From assembly GCF_018320785.1 (NCBI RefSeq), contig NC_054881.1:23622275-23686274 (forward strand): a DNA stretch of 64,000 bases, given 5' to 3'. The DNA is from Cheilinus undulatus (lineage: Eukaryota; Chordata; Actinopteri; Labriformes; Labridae). Below are positions 38,336 through 50,000 of the stretch, piece by piece; within the stretch, counting starts at the first letter, position 1, and every line of letters starts with the position of its first letter. A model generated the notes under the pieces. The model saw only the letters and a program-made list of their open reading frames with translations. It ran no database searches and was not told the origin of the DNA. The translations under genes were made by a program, and so were the position numbers.

Positions 38336-39480
38336 AAGTAGTTTTTAACTGATGTAAAACAGACTGAAAGAAATGTTGATGTCTCTGTGAGCAAGAATAG
38401 CAAACCACACCATCAGCATTAATTCTATTTCCTCTCGGTGGTTATTTTTAATGCTAGAACCACTGCTGCTGATAGGTGTCAGACAATGTGATTAGAAACA
38501 GGCTGCAGAAATAGCCTGGTGTTATATTTAATGTGAAAAAGACTGACAAGTTGTTATACTTTTGCCTATTTATGGAGCATAGGGTGAGATTTTGTATAAA
38601 TCATGATTTCCCCATGTACAGGGAAAGATCAATGAGAAGACAAGGCAGATTTCCAGATGCTGGGAGTGTGTCACAAGATATTTAAGAAACCATCTATTAA
38701 TAAAGTCAAGCTCTTAGTTTTACATTTCATTGCATTTTCATTCCTATTTTGTGTTTTCACTTGTAGCTTCAAGAGATCTAAGAGCACACTTCCATCATCA
38801 CTGCTGATATAATTAAAGCTCATATTTTATTTGGCACAGAGTTGGTTGGCATATTCACCTCTTTACTCTCTTAACTGTGTCTAATGGACTACAGCCCTCA
38901 GCTGAAATCTGAGTGGTGTGGTGATACTAAGTGCCAATAAAACTAGAAGTATGAACAATCATGTGGAACTGTTTGGTTTACACAGTGACAGGAAAAGTGA
39001 TTCAGTTCGTGTCAGCAGTTATTTTAACGCCATGATTCATCAGCTCTAAACGCAATCTTCCACATATAGATGCGTTTTACTCTCTCTTGGCCCCTAACTC
39101 CTAACATAAAAAATACGTCTTAATCGTTCAAAGTAAATTTAGGCCAATTCCTCTTATTAATGCACATCTACAATGACTATGGCTCAGTCCCATTTCTAAG
39201 TTTTACCTCTACCCCTTGTTTTTGAGTTCTCCCTTGCCTGTTGCAACAGAGTTATAAGGGTTAGTGGGGAAATCTTCCCCTTCAAGTTCCTGATATGTCA
39301 TTAGCAGTCACGACAATACTAAACATCTATAGTACCACTAGATCAATATAGATATATTCCTAGAATAATTTCTAGAATCATTCTGCAAATTTGTGAGGCG
39401 TGTTGTCTTTAAAATAATATTATATTTATGATTAATTTAATGTTTTCAGTGTTTTATGAAACATAATGTTTAATGTCTTC
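38336..39480. other. Intergenic DNA, nothing recognised
   Basis: No coding region or repeat family recognised in this AT-rich stretch. Confidence 0.5.
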
Positions 39481-39489
39481 ATATACTTG

Positions 39490-39760
39490 CAGGGGCAGTG
39501 AGGAAGACAAGATACCCCCTATGGAGTCTAGACTCTGATGGTAGTGATGAATGGAAGATGAGAGGTGGCCTTCTGAGGAGCTTGGCTCAGACTCTGATGA
39601 GATGGCTTGGAGGTGATGATGAAGGGATGCAAGAAGAACTGCAGAGTGGACTTCTAAGGACCTGGACCCATATATGTGATGTGGCTGGGGTGGAGGAGGG
39701 TTGCAGCGTTCACACTGAAATAACAGACTGACTGTGGAGGACAGGAGAACAGATTTTAAA
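39490..39760 (+). repeat. Unclassified purine-rich segment with internal similarity
   Basis: GAGGTGGCCTTCTGAGGAGC (39559) and GAGTGGACTTCTAAGGACCT (39643) are similar phrases about 84 nt apart within a short open stretch rich in Asp, Glu and Gly. It may be a decayed repeat; no family assigned. Confidence 0.25.
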
Positions 39761-39954
39761 ATTCACAGCAGCAGGATGATTGGATTGGGAGAATGGGATT
39801 GCCTTAGAATTGAGTAGATGCCCATACCAGCTGAACAGGAACCCAGAGCAGTGAAGGGACAAACATACATGAGTGATTATTAATGAATGAAGTAAAAAGG
39901 GAAATGGAAGTCTTACTGCTTTGATTTATGCTAAGCTTCTGAATTTTGTGCCCC

Positions 39955-40592
39955 TGATGAAAGGATCCAATGCCCTCAAAGGGTAAAATGAATGCAGAAA
40001 AATATAGGAAAATCCTGGAGGATGATCTTATTCAGTCTGCAAGGGAACTACAGCTTGGGAGAAAATTTATTTTCCAGCAAGACAATGACACCAAGCATAC
40101 AGTAAAAGCTACAAAGAAATGGTTTAAAGTCAATAAGGTGAGTGTTCTGGAGTGGCTGAGTCCAAGCCTAGACCTCAATCTGATATAGAATTTGTACCTG
40201 GACTTGAAAAGGGCTGTTCACATTTGATCTTTCTGCAACCTGAAAGAGCTTGAGCAGTTCTTCTAAGAAGAATGGAGTAAAATTGCAGTGTTCAGATGTG
40301 CAAGCCTGATTAAGACCTATCCACACAGACTCAGTGCTGGGATTGCAGTCAAAGGTGCATCTACTAAATACTGACTTGAGGGGGGTTAACGTTTATGCAC
40401 TTATTTGACATTACATATTTTCATTTAACTGACTTTACTTTGTAGAAATCTGCTTTCACTTCGACTTTCAAGAGTTTTGTTTTTGTATTTTTTCTTGTCA
40501 AATAGCCAAATCATATTGGCCTTGACTGATTTCTAAAATCAATAAAAGGGTAAAACATCCAAAGGGGTAATTACTTTTTCTATGCACTGTAT
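39955..40592 (+). mobile_element. Tc1-like transposon, 3' half
   Basis: The open stretch from 39970 encodes KMNAEKYRKILEDDLIQSAR, then RKFIFQQDNDTKHTVKATKK and SVLEWLSPSLDLNLI. These are the second catalytic-Asp region and the SPDLNPIE region of a Tc1 transposase, here with the Pro-Ile-Glu part altered and a stop. The 3' end TTACTTTTTCTATGCACTGT looks like the Tc1 terminal repeat. The 5' half is missing. Confidence 0.8.
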
Positions 40593-40694
40593 AAAAATGT
40601 CAGCTTTTCACCTTAAAATCTCCCATTCTGCAGGTCGCCTTCCCAGTTTAAAGCAAGAGAACATGCAACACTTGATACTATAGATACAAGGAGT

Positions 40695-40700
40695 TTTATT
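40695..40700 (-). terminator. bcr: Candidate bcr polyadenylation signal
   Basis: AATAAA on the minus strand, in the context TCAATAAAACTCC. Confidence 0.4.
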
Positions 40701-41604
40701 GAACATTGTTGTGTACAAACACAGGCTGCAAATGCCTTCCAAACATGTTTTCCCTCGATATTCAGTATTCATTTGTACAGTTCTACAGGCAGAACATTGA
40801 ATATTGAACAAGAGTCCAAAAACTGAGGGAGGTACAAAGAGAAAGTGTTTGTGGTAGGTCATCAAGTCTCACCCTCAGCTTTACATTAGATGTAAAACCA
40901 AAGTAGCATATTCCCAAAGTTAAAGTAGTCTTTAAAAGTCAGCTTGGTGTCGGAAAAGTGGCAGCAGAGGGTCCTTTGAAAGTATAAGATGGATATATGA
41001 ATCACCAGTTACCTTAAACGGAAGAAATTTGCAACTGTCAAAGAGCAACATGTTTCATATCTTTTGTTTAATTTCACCAAAGGGACTGAGGTTCTGTGTT
41101 TTACTGTGATAGAGGTTACATGCAGTTACACTGACAGTTAACAGATCAAAAACGATGCCAATTTCAGAGCAAATATAAGACTTTTTTTCTCCTCTACCAC
41201 AAACTGACAGCTCGGCTTAAGAGACTAGAGGCGCACTGACTCGATCCTTAACGCCACATTAAATAAATTAAACAGGAACCAAATAATGTACTCTCTAGTA
41301 TAATACATATTATACAACTCCATGGACAAACAGACAGTTGAGTTATGTGAACTCTGAGAACGGACAAGTTCCTGCTCCTTCTATTGATTTCTGAACAATC
41401 ACAGTGGCCAGTCTGTTTACAACACGACTACAGAGATGAAGTAGTAGTAAGAGGTTGATAGATGTTGTAGTTGTGCACATCAGCTATCAGGACAGAAGAG
41501 ACAAACAAAGTGATAATAAGACGTCTTCCTGCAGAAAGCACAGAAGCCCTTAGTGGACATGCGTGGATACATTTAATAAAGTCAGTCTTCCTGTAAAATC
41601 AAGC

Positions 41605-42857
41605 ACAAACCCCAATTTCCCAAAAAGTTGGGACATTTTAAAAAATGTGAATAAAAACAAAAAATTGATCTGAAAATCATTTTCAACCTATATTCAGTTA
41701 AACACAGCACAAAGACAAAATATTCAATTTTCAAAATGATAAACTTTACAGTTTTTTGTTGTTGTATTTTTTTTTAATAAACACATTTTGAATAGTTTGC
41801 AACATGTTTGGGCAGGGGCATGAACGATAGGAAAGTGGTGTGCCATAATTGGTATAAAAGGAACGTTCCTGACAGGCTCAGTCTCTCTGTCAACAATAGT
41901 GTGAGGTTCACCACTTTGTTAAAGGCTGCTTGGACAAAAAGTCCAACAGTTTATAAACAGTGTTCCTAAACCTGCAATTGCAAGGAATTGATAGATTCCC
42001 CCACCTACAGTCCAGATTATCATTACAAAGATTCAGAGAATCAGGAGAAATCTCTGCATGTAAGGGGCAAGGCCAAAAACCAACACTGAATGTGCATGAG
42101 CCTCAATCCCTTAGGTGGCCCTGCATCAAAAAATGTCATCATTCTGTGATGGATTTTACAGCGTTGGCCAAGGAACACTTAAAAAAAAGTAAGTTAAAGT
42201 ATTTCACTGCATCTACAAATGTGTCAACTTCTCTGGGATAAAGCTCGTCCCAGATGGACTGACCTAAAGTGGAAAAGTGTGCCATCATCTGATGAGTCCA
42301 AATTTCAAATAGTTTGGGAAACACTGGCTGTTCAGTGTCCTGACGAGGAAAGGACTATCCAGACTGTTATCAACTCCATGCTCACAAACTAGCAACTTTG
42401 AAAGTGTGGGGGTTGTATTAGTGCCCATGTCATGGGTCAGCTGTACATCTGTGACGGAGGTTTAGGAGCAACATGCTTCCATTCATAACGTCTTTTTTTA
42501 GCAGAAAAATGCCAAGCCACATTCTGCACAACTGCTTGGAATTACAGTGATAGAGCGCAGGTACTAGAGTGGTTGACATGTCGTCCAGCCCTGTCTGCCA
42601 TGGAAATACAACTAAGGAACCCCAAATTGTTGAGGAATTTAAGAGGTGATGTAACAGTGGTAAACATGCTTTTGTGCCAGCTTTTTTGGAACACATTGCA
42701 GGTATCAAATCCAGAATGAATATACATTTAAAAGCAATAAGTTTGAACACTGAATATTTGTCTTTGTTCTGTATTCAACTTCGTATGGGTTGAACAGGTC
42801 GTATTCTGTTTTTATTCATGTTGTACACAATGTCCCAACTTTTTTGGTATTATAGTC
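41605..42857 (+). mobile_element. Tc1-like transposon, near full-length decayed copy
   Basis: The left end CCCCAATTTCCCAAAAAGTT and the right end ending CCCAACTTTTTTGGTATTAT are inverted repeats of the same family as copies at 19.1, 36.6 and 53.3 kb. Interior landmarks are GATTCAGAGAATCAGGAG, AAAGTGGAAAAGTGTGCCAT, TTAGTGCCCATGTCATGGGT, AAATGCCAAGCCACATTCTG and GGTGATGTAACAGTGGTAAA. Transposase reading frames are broken by many stops and deletions. Confidence 0.85.
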
Positions 42858-44648
42858 TGCACTTATTTGTTTTTTTCTTAAAATCTCCACATATTTATCT
42901 CCTTATCTTGTAATACCAAGAATGGTTTTTCTGCGGTAAGTTATTTCAGTCACTTTTTTCAAGATTTCAAAGAAATTAGCTAGTTATTACAGGAAAACAA
43001 GCACTGAGATCTTGAGATTACAACAGAAATAATCTTGAGAAAACAACAGAAGAACACTTATTTTCTGAGGGTAGATGGAGAAGAGTAATCTTTGCAGATG
43101 AATGTCCTCTTAGGGCCTCCTTGCTTGGGAGGAAAGGGGCAGAAAAAATCGTAGGTTTCAGGTGCCCATGAACCATCTTGTGCATACCAGAAACTACCTT
43201 GTTACAGAGAAACCTCAAAAGACTTTAAGAGGTTTTTCCCTGCATGTTTAATACTATCAAATGTGCATGAAAACTTGTTTGTGACCACATTAAACTTTCT
43301 TAAGAGCACACAAACCTCATATGTTAGTTTAACAGGAAATAATTACCCTGCTAAAGAACAGAAACTATTTTTTTTCATTTTCAGAGTTGATGTTTCTCTA
43401 GGACCTCTATCTCCCCTAGGAAAGCAACCATAGAAGATATTTTTAAACATGAATTAAGCTTTCAGTGACATTATGTTGTAATCAAATAGACCTAGAAGAC
43501 CTTCCAACACCAAAACTGGGAACAAGTACAATAAGTAGGAATCAAAGGCATTAAAAGAGATGACATTTAAGAGCTAAACTGAGGACATGCGTATGGACAT
43601 TGTGCCGTAATTAAGACTCACTTTGACACGGTTTAAACACAGCATCACAGTCAGATGATGGTGGCATGAAAAATACAGTATGAGCTAAGACCGTGCTTAA
43701 GTTTAAGGTCCTGTCTTAGACTTTAAGAGATGAAAAATGTGTGGCTGTTCTCAGCAAAGGCAACAGGAGGCCGAACAACGTTAAGAGGCGCAAAACAAAA
43801 GAGTGTTGAGGCACAGTAGGGTAGAGAAGTGTAGGCAATCAGGATTTTTAAATGTGACGAATGAATGAATTCTCTGTCTGTGCAATGAAAAAAATGTGAG
43901 CATGCTACCCATTGAAACCAGAAGTATTGAAATACACAGTGGTAGTGAAATAGAGGCGCACATAACTGTACTGGGGCTTCAGGCTTAGAATAACATTGTA
44001 ATTCCTGGGGTTGGTACTGTTACGGGGTTTGTTTCTGTATTAGAATGTGAAAAATGTGTTGACATTTAGAGAGTTGATATGTATCCTAACTGAAGCCTCC
44101 TCTTGCTTTTAAAGTTTAAAGCCATTTTGTAGTCAAAGCTTCACTTTTTGATATGAATTACAGCCCCTTTAGGATATTATAAACATGGATGAAACCACGC
44201 AAGCCCTTATAGATCCACTGAACGGGTTGACGGTAATTGTTTGATGCCTAACTTATAGGATATCAGTCATGATAATGAAATAACCGAGAGGACAAGTTCA
44301 CAAATTCTGAGTCTAACGGCCTGTTTGGATGTGTTTTGGGCATTCAGATAGCAAGTGATTTCATTTAGTCTGTGCCTACATGCTGTGTACGGTAAAGCCA
44401 CTGGTAATACAAATAAGTGGGGGTGAATTGGCCATGAGCTAAGAGGCTAGTGATGCCTCTTTAGCTACTTTTCTTCCTCATGTTGTCATACACAGTTATG
44501 CACTGTTTTGTAAATAAAGTTGTGGAGTACAAGTTAGATTGAAATGTCAACTCAATTCAAGATGACAGTTTACAAGGGAGTCATGGTGTTTTGCGGATGA
44601 GCTGGTTGCAACCGACAGGAGCCATCAGATAAAGGCAGCTGTTGGCCG

Positions 44649-44678
44649 GTAGCTCAGGCTATAGGCAGCCTGAGCTAC
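44649..44678. repeat. Perfect 12-bp inverted repeat (hairpin)
   Basis: GTAGCTCAGGCT - ATAGGC - AGCCTGAGCTAC: perfectly paired arms with a 6-nt loop, in the putative bcr 3' UTR. Confidence 0.8.
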
Positions 44679-45170
44679 TGAATATCAAACTATTTTCAGT
44701 ATGCATTAAGGTGCGTCCACACAAACCATTGAGGATTACCACCTGGTATACAAATGCCCAAATCGGATATTAATCCCTGTTAATGCACTCTATCAATAAG
44801 GTGTATGTTAAAACATAAGTTGGATACCTTAATTAACATTAAAACAGGGCTTACAAGCTGTACTTAGTCTATTCTTTTGCCTTCCTCTGTCAGTTAAGTG
44901 ATCATAACTAAAATCCTGCTTTTGGTGATGAATTTGTAAAGTGAAGTATGTTTTAATATGCTAATAGGCATCTTTTGTTTTGAGATGGAGTTACCAACAA
45001 GCTAACTTGTCTTGTAATTGGTCCAAAAATGCCATGAATTCAAAAAGTAAACAGCAACAAAAAAAAGAAACAATAAAAAAAACATGCCTGCATGTTAACT
45101 CAAAGATACAGATATAGAAAAAAAATAATTGTGCTGTTTAAATATTGACAAAACATCGTAAGAGCTAGCT

Positions 45171-45430
45171 TTAAAGCTCCTGTGAGGATTTTTTTTGTGT
45201 TGACTTTGGAGCCCCCTGTCGTCAAAGTGGATGCTGATTTTAAAATATTTAAAAGAAAAACAATTTCTGCTTTGCTGGGGAAAAAATGTAAATAAAGGTT
45301 GTTAAACACTTTGACACCTACCCCACATCAGCTTCAATTTCAGGCATTAAAATAACTACATACAAATAGCTCCTAAAGAGGTGTCAGTCTGTTTCATAGC
45401 CAACTAAAAAAGTCCACACAGGAGCTTTAA
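45171..45430. mobile_element. TTAA-flanked miniature inverted-repeat element
   Basis: The left end TTAAAGCTCCTGTGAGGATT and the right end CACACAGGAGCTTTAA are inverted repeats, with TTAA at both edges. The TTAA target and the small size fit a piggyBac-like non-autonomous element. The interior phrase TTTGGAGCCCCCTGTCGTC is common in fish copies as I recall them. Confidence 0.65.
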
Positions 45431-46973
45431 ACTGACCATTAGGTTGGGTACTTTAAAGGATTATGAGGAAATTTCTAGAAATATGATAAATAAAAAATAA
45501 GTATCAGGAGGGGATGAAAAAAGGACAATTCCTTCATAAAATCCAACAGATATGCTCTTTACATTTAGTGCTCATGTCACTTGAATAGTAATACAGTAGT
45601 TCTAACATTGTGTGATTCTGCAGCCACAAATTAAATGGCATAAAAGAGACTACGTCATGCGCGTGTTTCAGTGAGAGTATGATGTATCATGACCTTGCAT
45701 AATGTCTACTCTAGACAGCCGGTGGTCTCTGGATGTGAGACGTTATACTGAGGAACACCCAGCAGTTAAAGAGCTTGTGCCTTTTTCCACAGCAGCATAG
45801 AGTCTGTAACTACAATATGTGTGATCTTAGTGATATCTGAATGAATTATTGATAGGCTGGACAGTACAGCTGAGTAGTTTCTGTAAGAACAAGGCTAAAT
45901 CCTGCTTATTTACTGCAAGACTTGAAGTCAAGGCTAAGATCTACCACTTTCTTAATCAAACACATAGAAAAACAAACAGATTCCTCCCCCCGAAAGGCCC
46001 CCGAAAATAAATTACAATAATAGCATCAATGATTATACTGTTAAACTTAAAGAAAAAAATACAACTTTAAGATTATGTACATAATGTATATGTAAATACA
46101 ACTGCTTCCTTTGCTCCTAGAAACAAACAAATAACATTAATTTTGGCAAGATGTCCTACGTTACAATAAGGACATTTCGTCAGCAAAGATATGAACACAG
46201 ACAACTCCTATGTTAGAAAATATATTGCTTCCTGGACATTTAAGCTGGAGACTAACTTAGACACAAACAACACAAACGGAGGAGTTTTGCTTTCATGGTC
46301 AGGTTCCTTTTTTTCTCACCGTCCTTTTTCAAGCTTCGTCTCTGACTCTGACCAGGGTTTGTTTACGTTGTAAACACTTAAACATACAAGTGATGGCTTT
46401 TCACAAACAAAAAGCCAGTGTTGTGGCAGCTCTGGATGCTTGTCTTTAACTCCATCTAATGCCATAAAGTCTCCTAGTCTTCATTGATAAAATGTGTCTG
46501 AATTTTCCTCAGCAGGACATGAAGTTTGAGATGGATAACTATGTTGAAAGATTGTCCAAAATAAATTAAGATGGAGCAAAATCTCCAACAAAAGTGACAT
46601 AGAACTTTGATTTTTTTAGTTCAAGAATCTTAAAAGTTTGTTCTTTTACCAGCTAATGTTGAAAATTTTTAAACTAGATGATTTAAAAGTTCAACTCTAG
46701 ATAAACAAAGAAAACAGAGGAGAAGCGCAGATGGCCAATAACGACAGACATAAACTGTGAGGACCTCACTTCTTTCACGCTTCAGAGGCCCAATGGCGCC
46801 CTCTCCTGTTTAAAGGGAGCAGGAATCGCCAGACACAATCCTTTCCAGCTGCAGAAGCCTGACTCTATCAGATAAGTCAATACAAAAACCTACTAATACA
46901 GGCTCACTTTGAGCCACGGGTTTTTCTCTTTTTCACTCCTTTATGTTTAAAGTCAGCAGAGTCAGTGTTTGCT

Positions 46974-47063
46974 CTATACTTCGGTGGAGAAGAGGATGCT
47001 CTGTCTTTTACTGTCTGGAGTGGGGATCGTCTCCAGTTGAAGAAAATACAACAACACCTGGAC
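46974..47063 (-). CDS. bcr: bcr exon 23 (last coding exon)
   Basis: 90 nt, acceptor TTTCGCAG, ending in TAG at 46976-46974. Encodes [20 protein letters not shown] and QSILFSTEV, ending in the PDZ-binding motif. Confidence 0.97.
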   Translation of the reverse strand, partial: VQVLLYFLQLETIPTPDSKRQSILFSTEV

Positions 47064-50000
47064 CTGCGAAACACAAGAGAGTTAGATTATAACAACTGAA
47101 AGAACACTGATTGGGATATGTAAAATTCCAACCAAAGATCTGTGTGGCTGACCTGTGCCATAACCTCCAGAGACCAGCTGTCCCCCATACTGATGGGCTG
47201 GGTAGGGTTAGCGGGGATCTTGCTGTCCTTCTCAGAAGGCCTCAGCAGAGTCGGCCCAAACACGGTCGCCAGGTTGTGGAGAGACATCTTGTTGACACTT
47301 TCCTTCTCTGCCACCCTGAGGAGAGAAAACAGATGAGTTTATTAGGAAGGAAACAAGCACATGGAAGTGATGCTAATGTGCTGTGATGGATCTGAGTGTT
47401 ATGTGCGGACCCCTGGCATTTATTAGATTTCTATTTGTGGTGAAAGGATTCATTATTTAGAAAGCAGAAGAGCATTGTGGATAGTTTATTAATCATTGAA
47501 ATCTTCTTGCTCTATGGTCCTGATGATGTATACAAACAGTTTCAGTGGCAGGACAGTTGTTATTACATTAAGTCATACTGTATATTTAATCGTTAGCCTC
47601 ACATCGCTGTATGACCAAAATCTTCTTATAATACCTATGTTGCATTGTGCTATGATAACAGTTTTTTCCAAAATACCACATTATCATATTATTAGTGTTT
47701 GTATTACATTGGTATACAATAGTCCAATTTTTAAACAGTTTAATAAAAAAAACACTAATGACCACTGCATTGTCTCATATTTATATATTTTATATTTATT
47801 TATTTATATTTTTACCTCATATTTATATTTGGGCACTTATTACAAATTCAATCCGCTTACCATACTCAAATGCTGTAAGTAATTAATCTATTCACTGTAA
47901 CTTAAATAGTTTAAGAAGGCTCACCTCATACACACATTTGCACTAATCAATCATTGTACACTATCTAATGTACCTAACCGCACCTGTAAATCTAAATCCT
48001 TACATATTTCACAATTCTGATCATGTCTTGTCATTTGCACATCTTCTTGCGCCATTTGCACATCTTGCAACCATACTATCAATGCACACAGACTTGGTAC
48101 TTTTTCTGGAAAAATACCTGACAAGATCTTGTACATATTTAAATCCTAATTTCTTATACTTTTTCCATTTTATTTTTTTGTATTTAATGTCAAATTCCTG
48201 TACACTGAAAGCAAACCTAGTAAAATTACTTGCGGCCAAGTATGCTAATGCAAATAGGAATACACGGTCAATAAAGCTGATTCTGATTCTGCTTTCTTTA
48301 GATGTATATTTTTGTCATATGGTTGTGTTAAATTGTGCATAACTGGACACGTGTATTTTTGGCTTATTGTCTTGTATGTATCTGGTGCATTTTTTTCTCT
48401 GTGTGGGTAAACATTCATATTATGCAAGCATGTGTTTGTCTTTACTTGTTCCTACCTCTTCAAGTGATCCAAAAGGAAAAGGAATGTGACCAGGTTGGGT
48501 TCTGGCAGCGACAGCAGTAAGTTCAGCATACAGCTCTCTTTGGCAACACTATCAGACAGAGCTGTGGGCAAGCAGAGGAAGAGTGTTTCAATATATCCTG
48601 CAAATTCAGAACTTTTAGCTCTTAAGTTGGTGATTAAATGTTGCAACCACTGTAACCATATTGGCTGTTGTATTATGACTTACTGATGCCGCCTGCAAAA
48701 TTAGGGTAGAGCTCATCAGTGAAGAGCGGTTCTGGCAGCTCTCTGAAGTACAGCTTCAAGGTCCCAGCGATGGCATTCACGTCCATCTCACTCATCATCA
48801 CTGACACATCTTTATTGTCTGCAGGAGAGACACGATAACAGCGTGAAGACGGGGGGGATGTGCAAGGAATAAAGGACGATGATAAGACAGGGAAATACCT
48901 CAGCTTAAGCAGCAGTTGCCCTAATTTTCAGTCTCTCATCACACATTCACATTTACACATCCTTTTCATGCAAAATAGCCACAATTCACAATACACATGC
49001 AAGTTCATAGCAAGTTTGTTAAAATATCTGCTTAAAAATAGCTTTTGACATAATCATGGAGGGTCTTCACAGAATAAATCAAGGTTGCAGACTTGTTAGC
49101 TTCATCCCAAAAATACGTTACATCAAATACACTTCAAATAAGCTTTACTCACTGGTATCAAAGGCAGTCTTCAAAGCCTGAATGTCAGTGGCCACCCCTG
49201 ATACTCGATAGATGCCCACCTCCTCCATCCCCCTCCTCTCTATTTCTTCGAGGCACTGCCGGACAATGTAGGGCACCTTGGAGCGCTCTCGCCTGCATGA
49301 ACACAAATAATCATGATCACCAACCAGCAGTTTACGCTGACGAGAATAATTACCAGTAGAAATGTAGAATGACTAATGAGACAGTATGTGTTTTATTTAT
49401 CTGCATAGAAGGACAAAATGAACAAGAGATGTGTTTTGAACCATTGTGTCAACTGGAAAGGTTAGAAGTGCTCCTGGTTTGTTCTTTTGTGCAAATGTGT
49501 TATCAGTGATAGTAAGTGAATGCTGCTGGTAAATCTAGTTAACCCACTTGTTATTTTTAATCCTAATTTGTGTCACTCATAGGCTTAAAACAAAACAGAT
49601 TCTTCTACTGAATACTGCCCCTCCTTTTCCCTAAAAATGCCTCTCTTCTCCTGGATTTAAACTCTTCAGACTCATGCAAGAAAGATTTTTAAATATTTAA
49701 AAGTGAAAGACTGCCACTGAAGCTGTTGTTCTGTTGCTATGCCTTATTCATTTTTGTGCTGCTCAACTTGCTCAGAAATCTAGAAATTAGTTTTAGCTGA
49801 TAATGATATCAATACAGACCTAAAACTTTGGTCTTTAAAACACACTTTAACATTTAAGAAATGAGGATGAACAAAGAAAAAGACTAACTTTCATGCAGAT
49901 AATATTGTGCATCCCTAAAAGAAGACGTACAACTAAGCCTCCTGTGTTTAAATGCATACTCACTTGGTCACCGTTGAGATCTTGATTCCAAACACACCCA

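Larger units (their letters stand above)
40694..46973 (-). other. bcr: Probable bcr 3' UTR/downstream region
   Basis: The clearest AATAAA on the minus strand after the stop is at 40700-40695. I saw no equally good canonical signal nearer the stop other than one inside the transposon copy. If used, the 3' UTR would be about 6.3 kb. It contains a Tc1-like copy, a TTAA-flanked miniature element and a perfect 12-bp hairpin. A shorter UTR using a variant signal remains possible. Confidence 0.4.

Noticed and set aside
39498-39731. 77-codon ORF in the plus strand
   Set aside because: Repetitive purine-rich composition, no recognisable domain and no splice context; kept only as an unclassified repeat.
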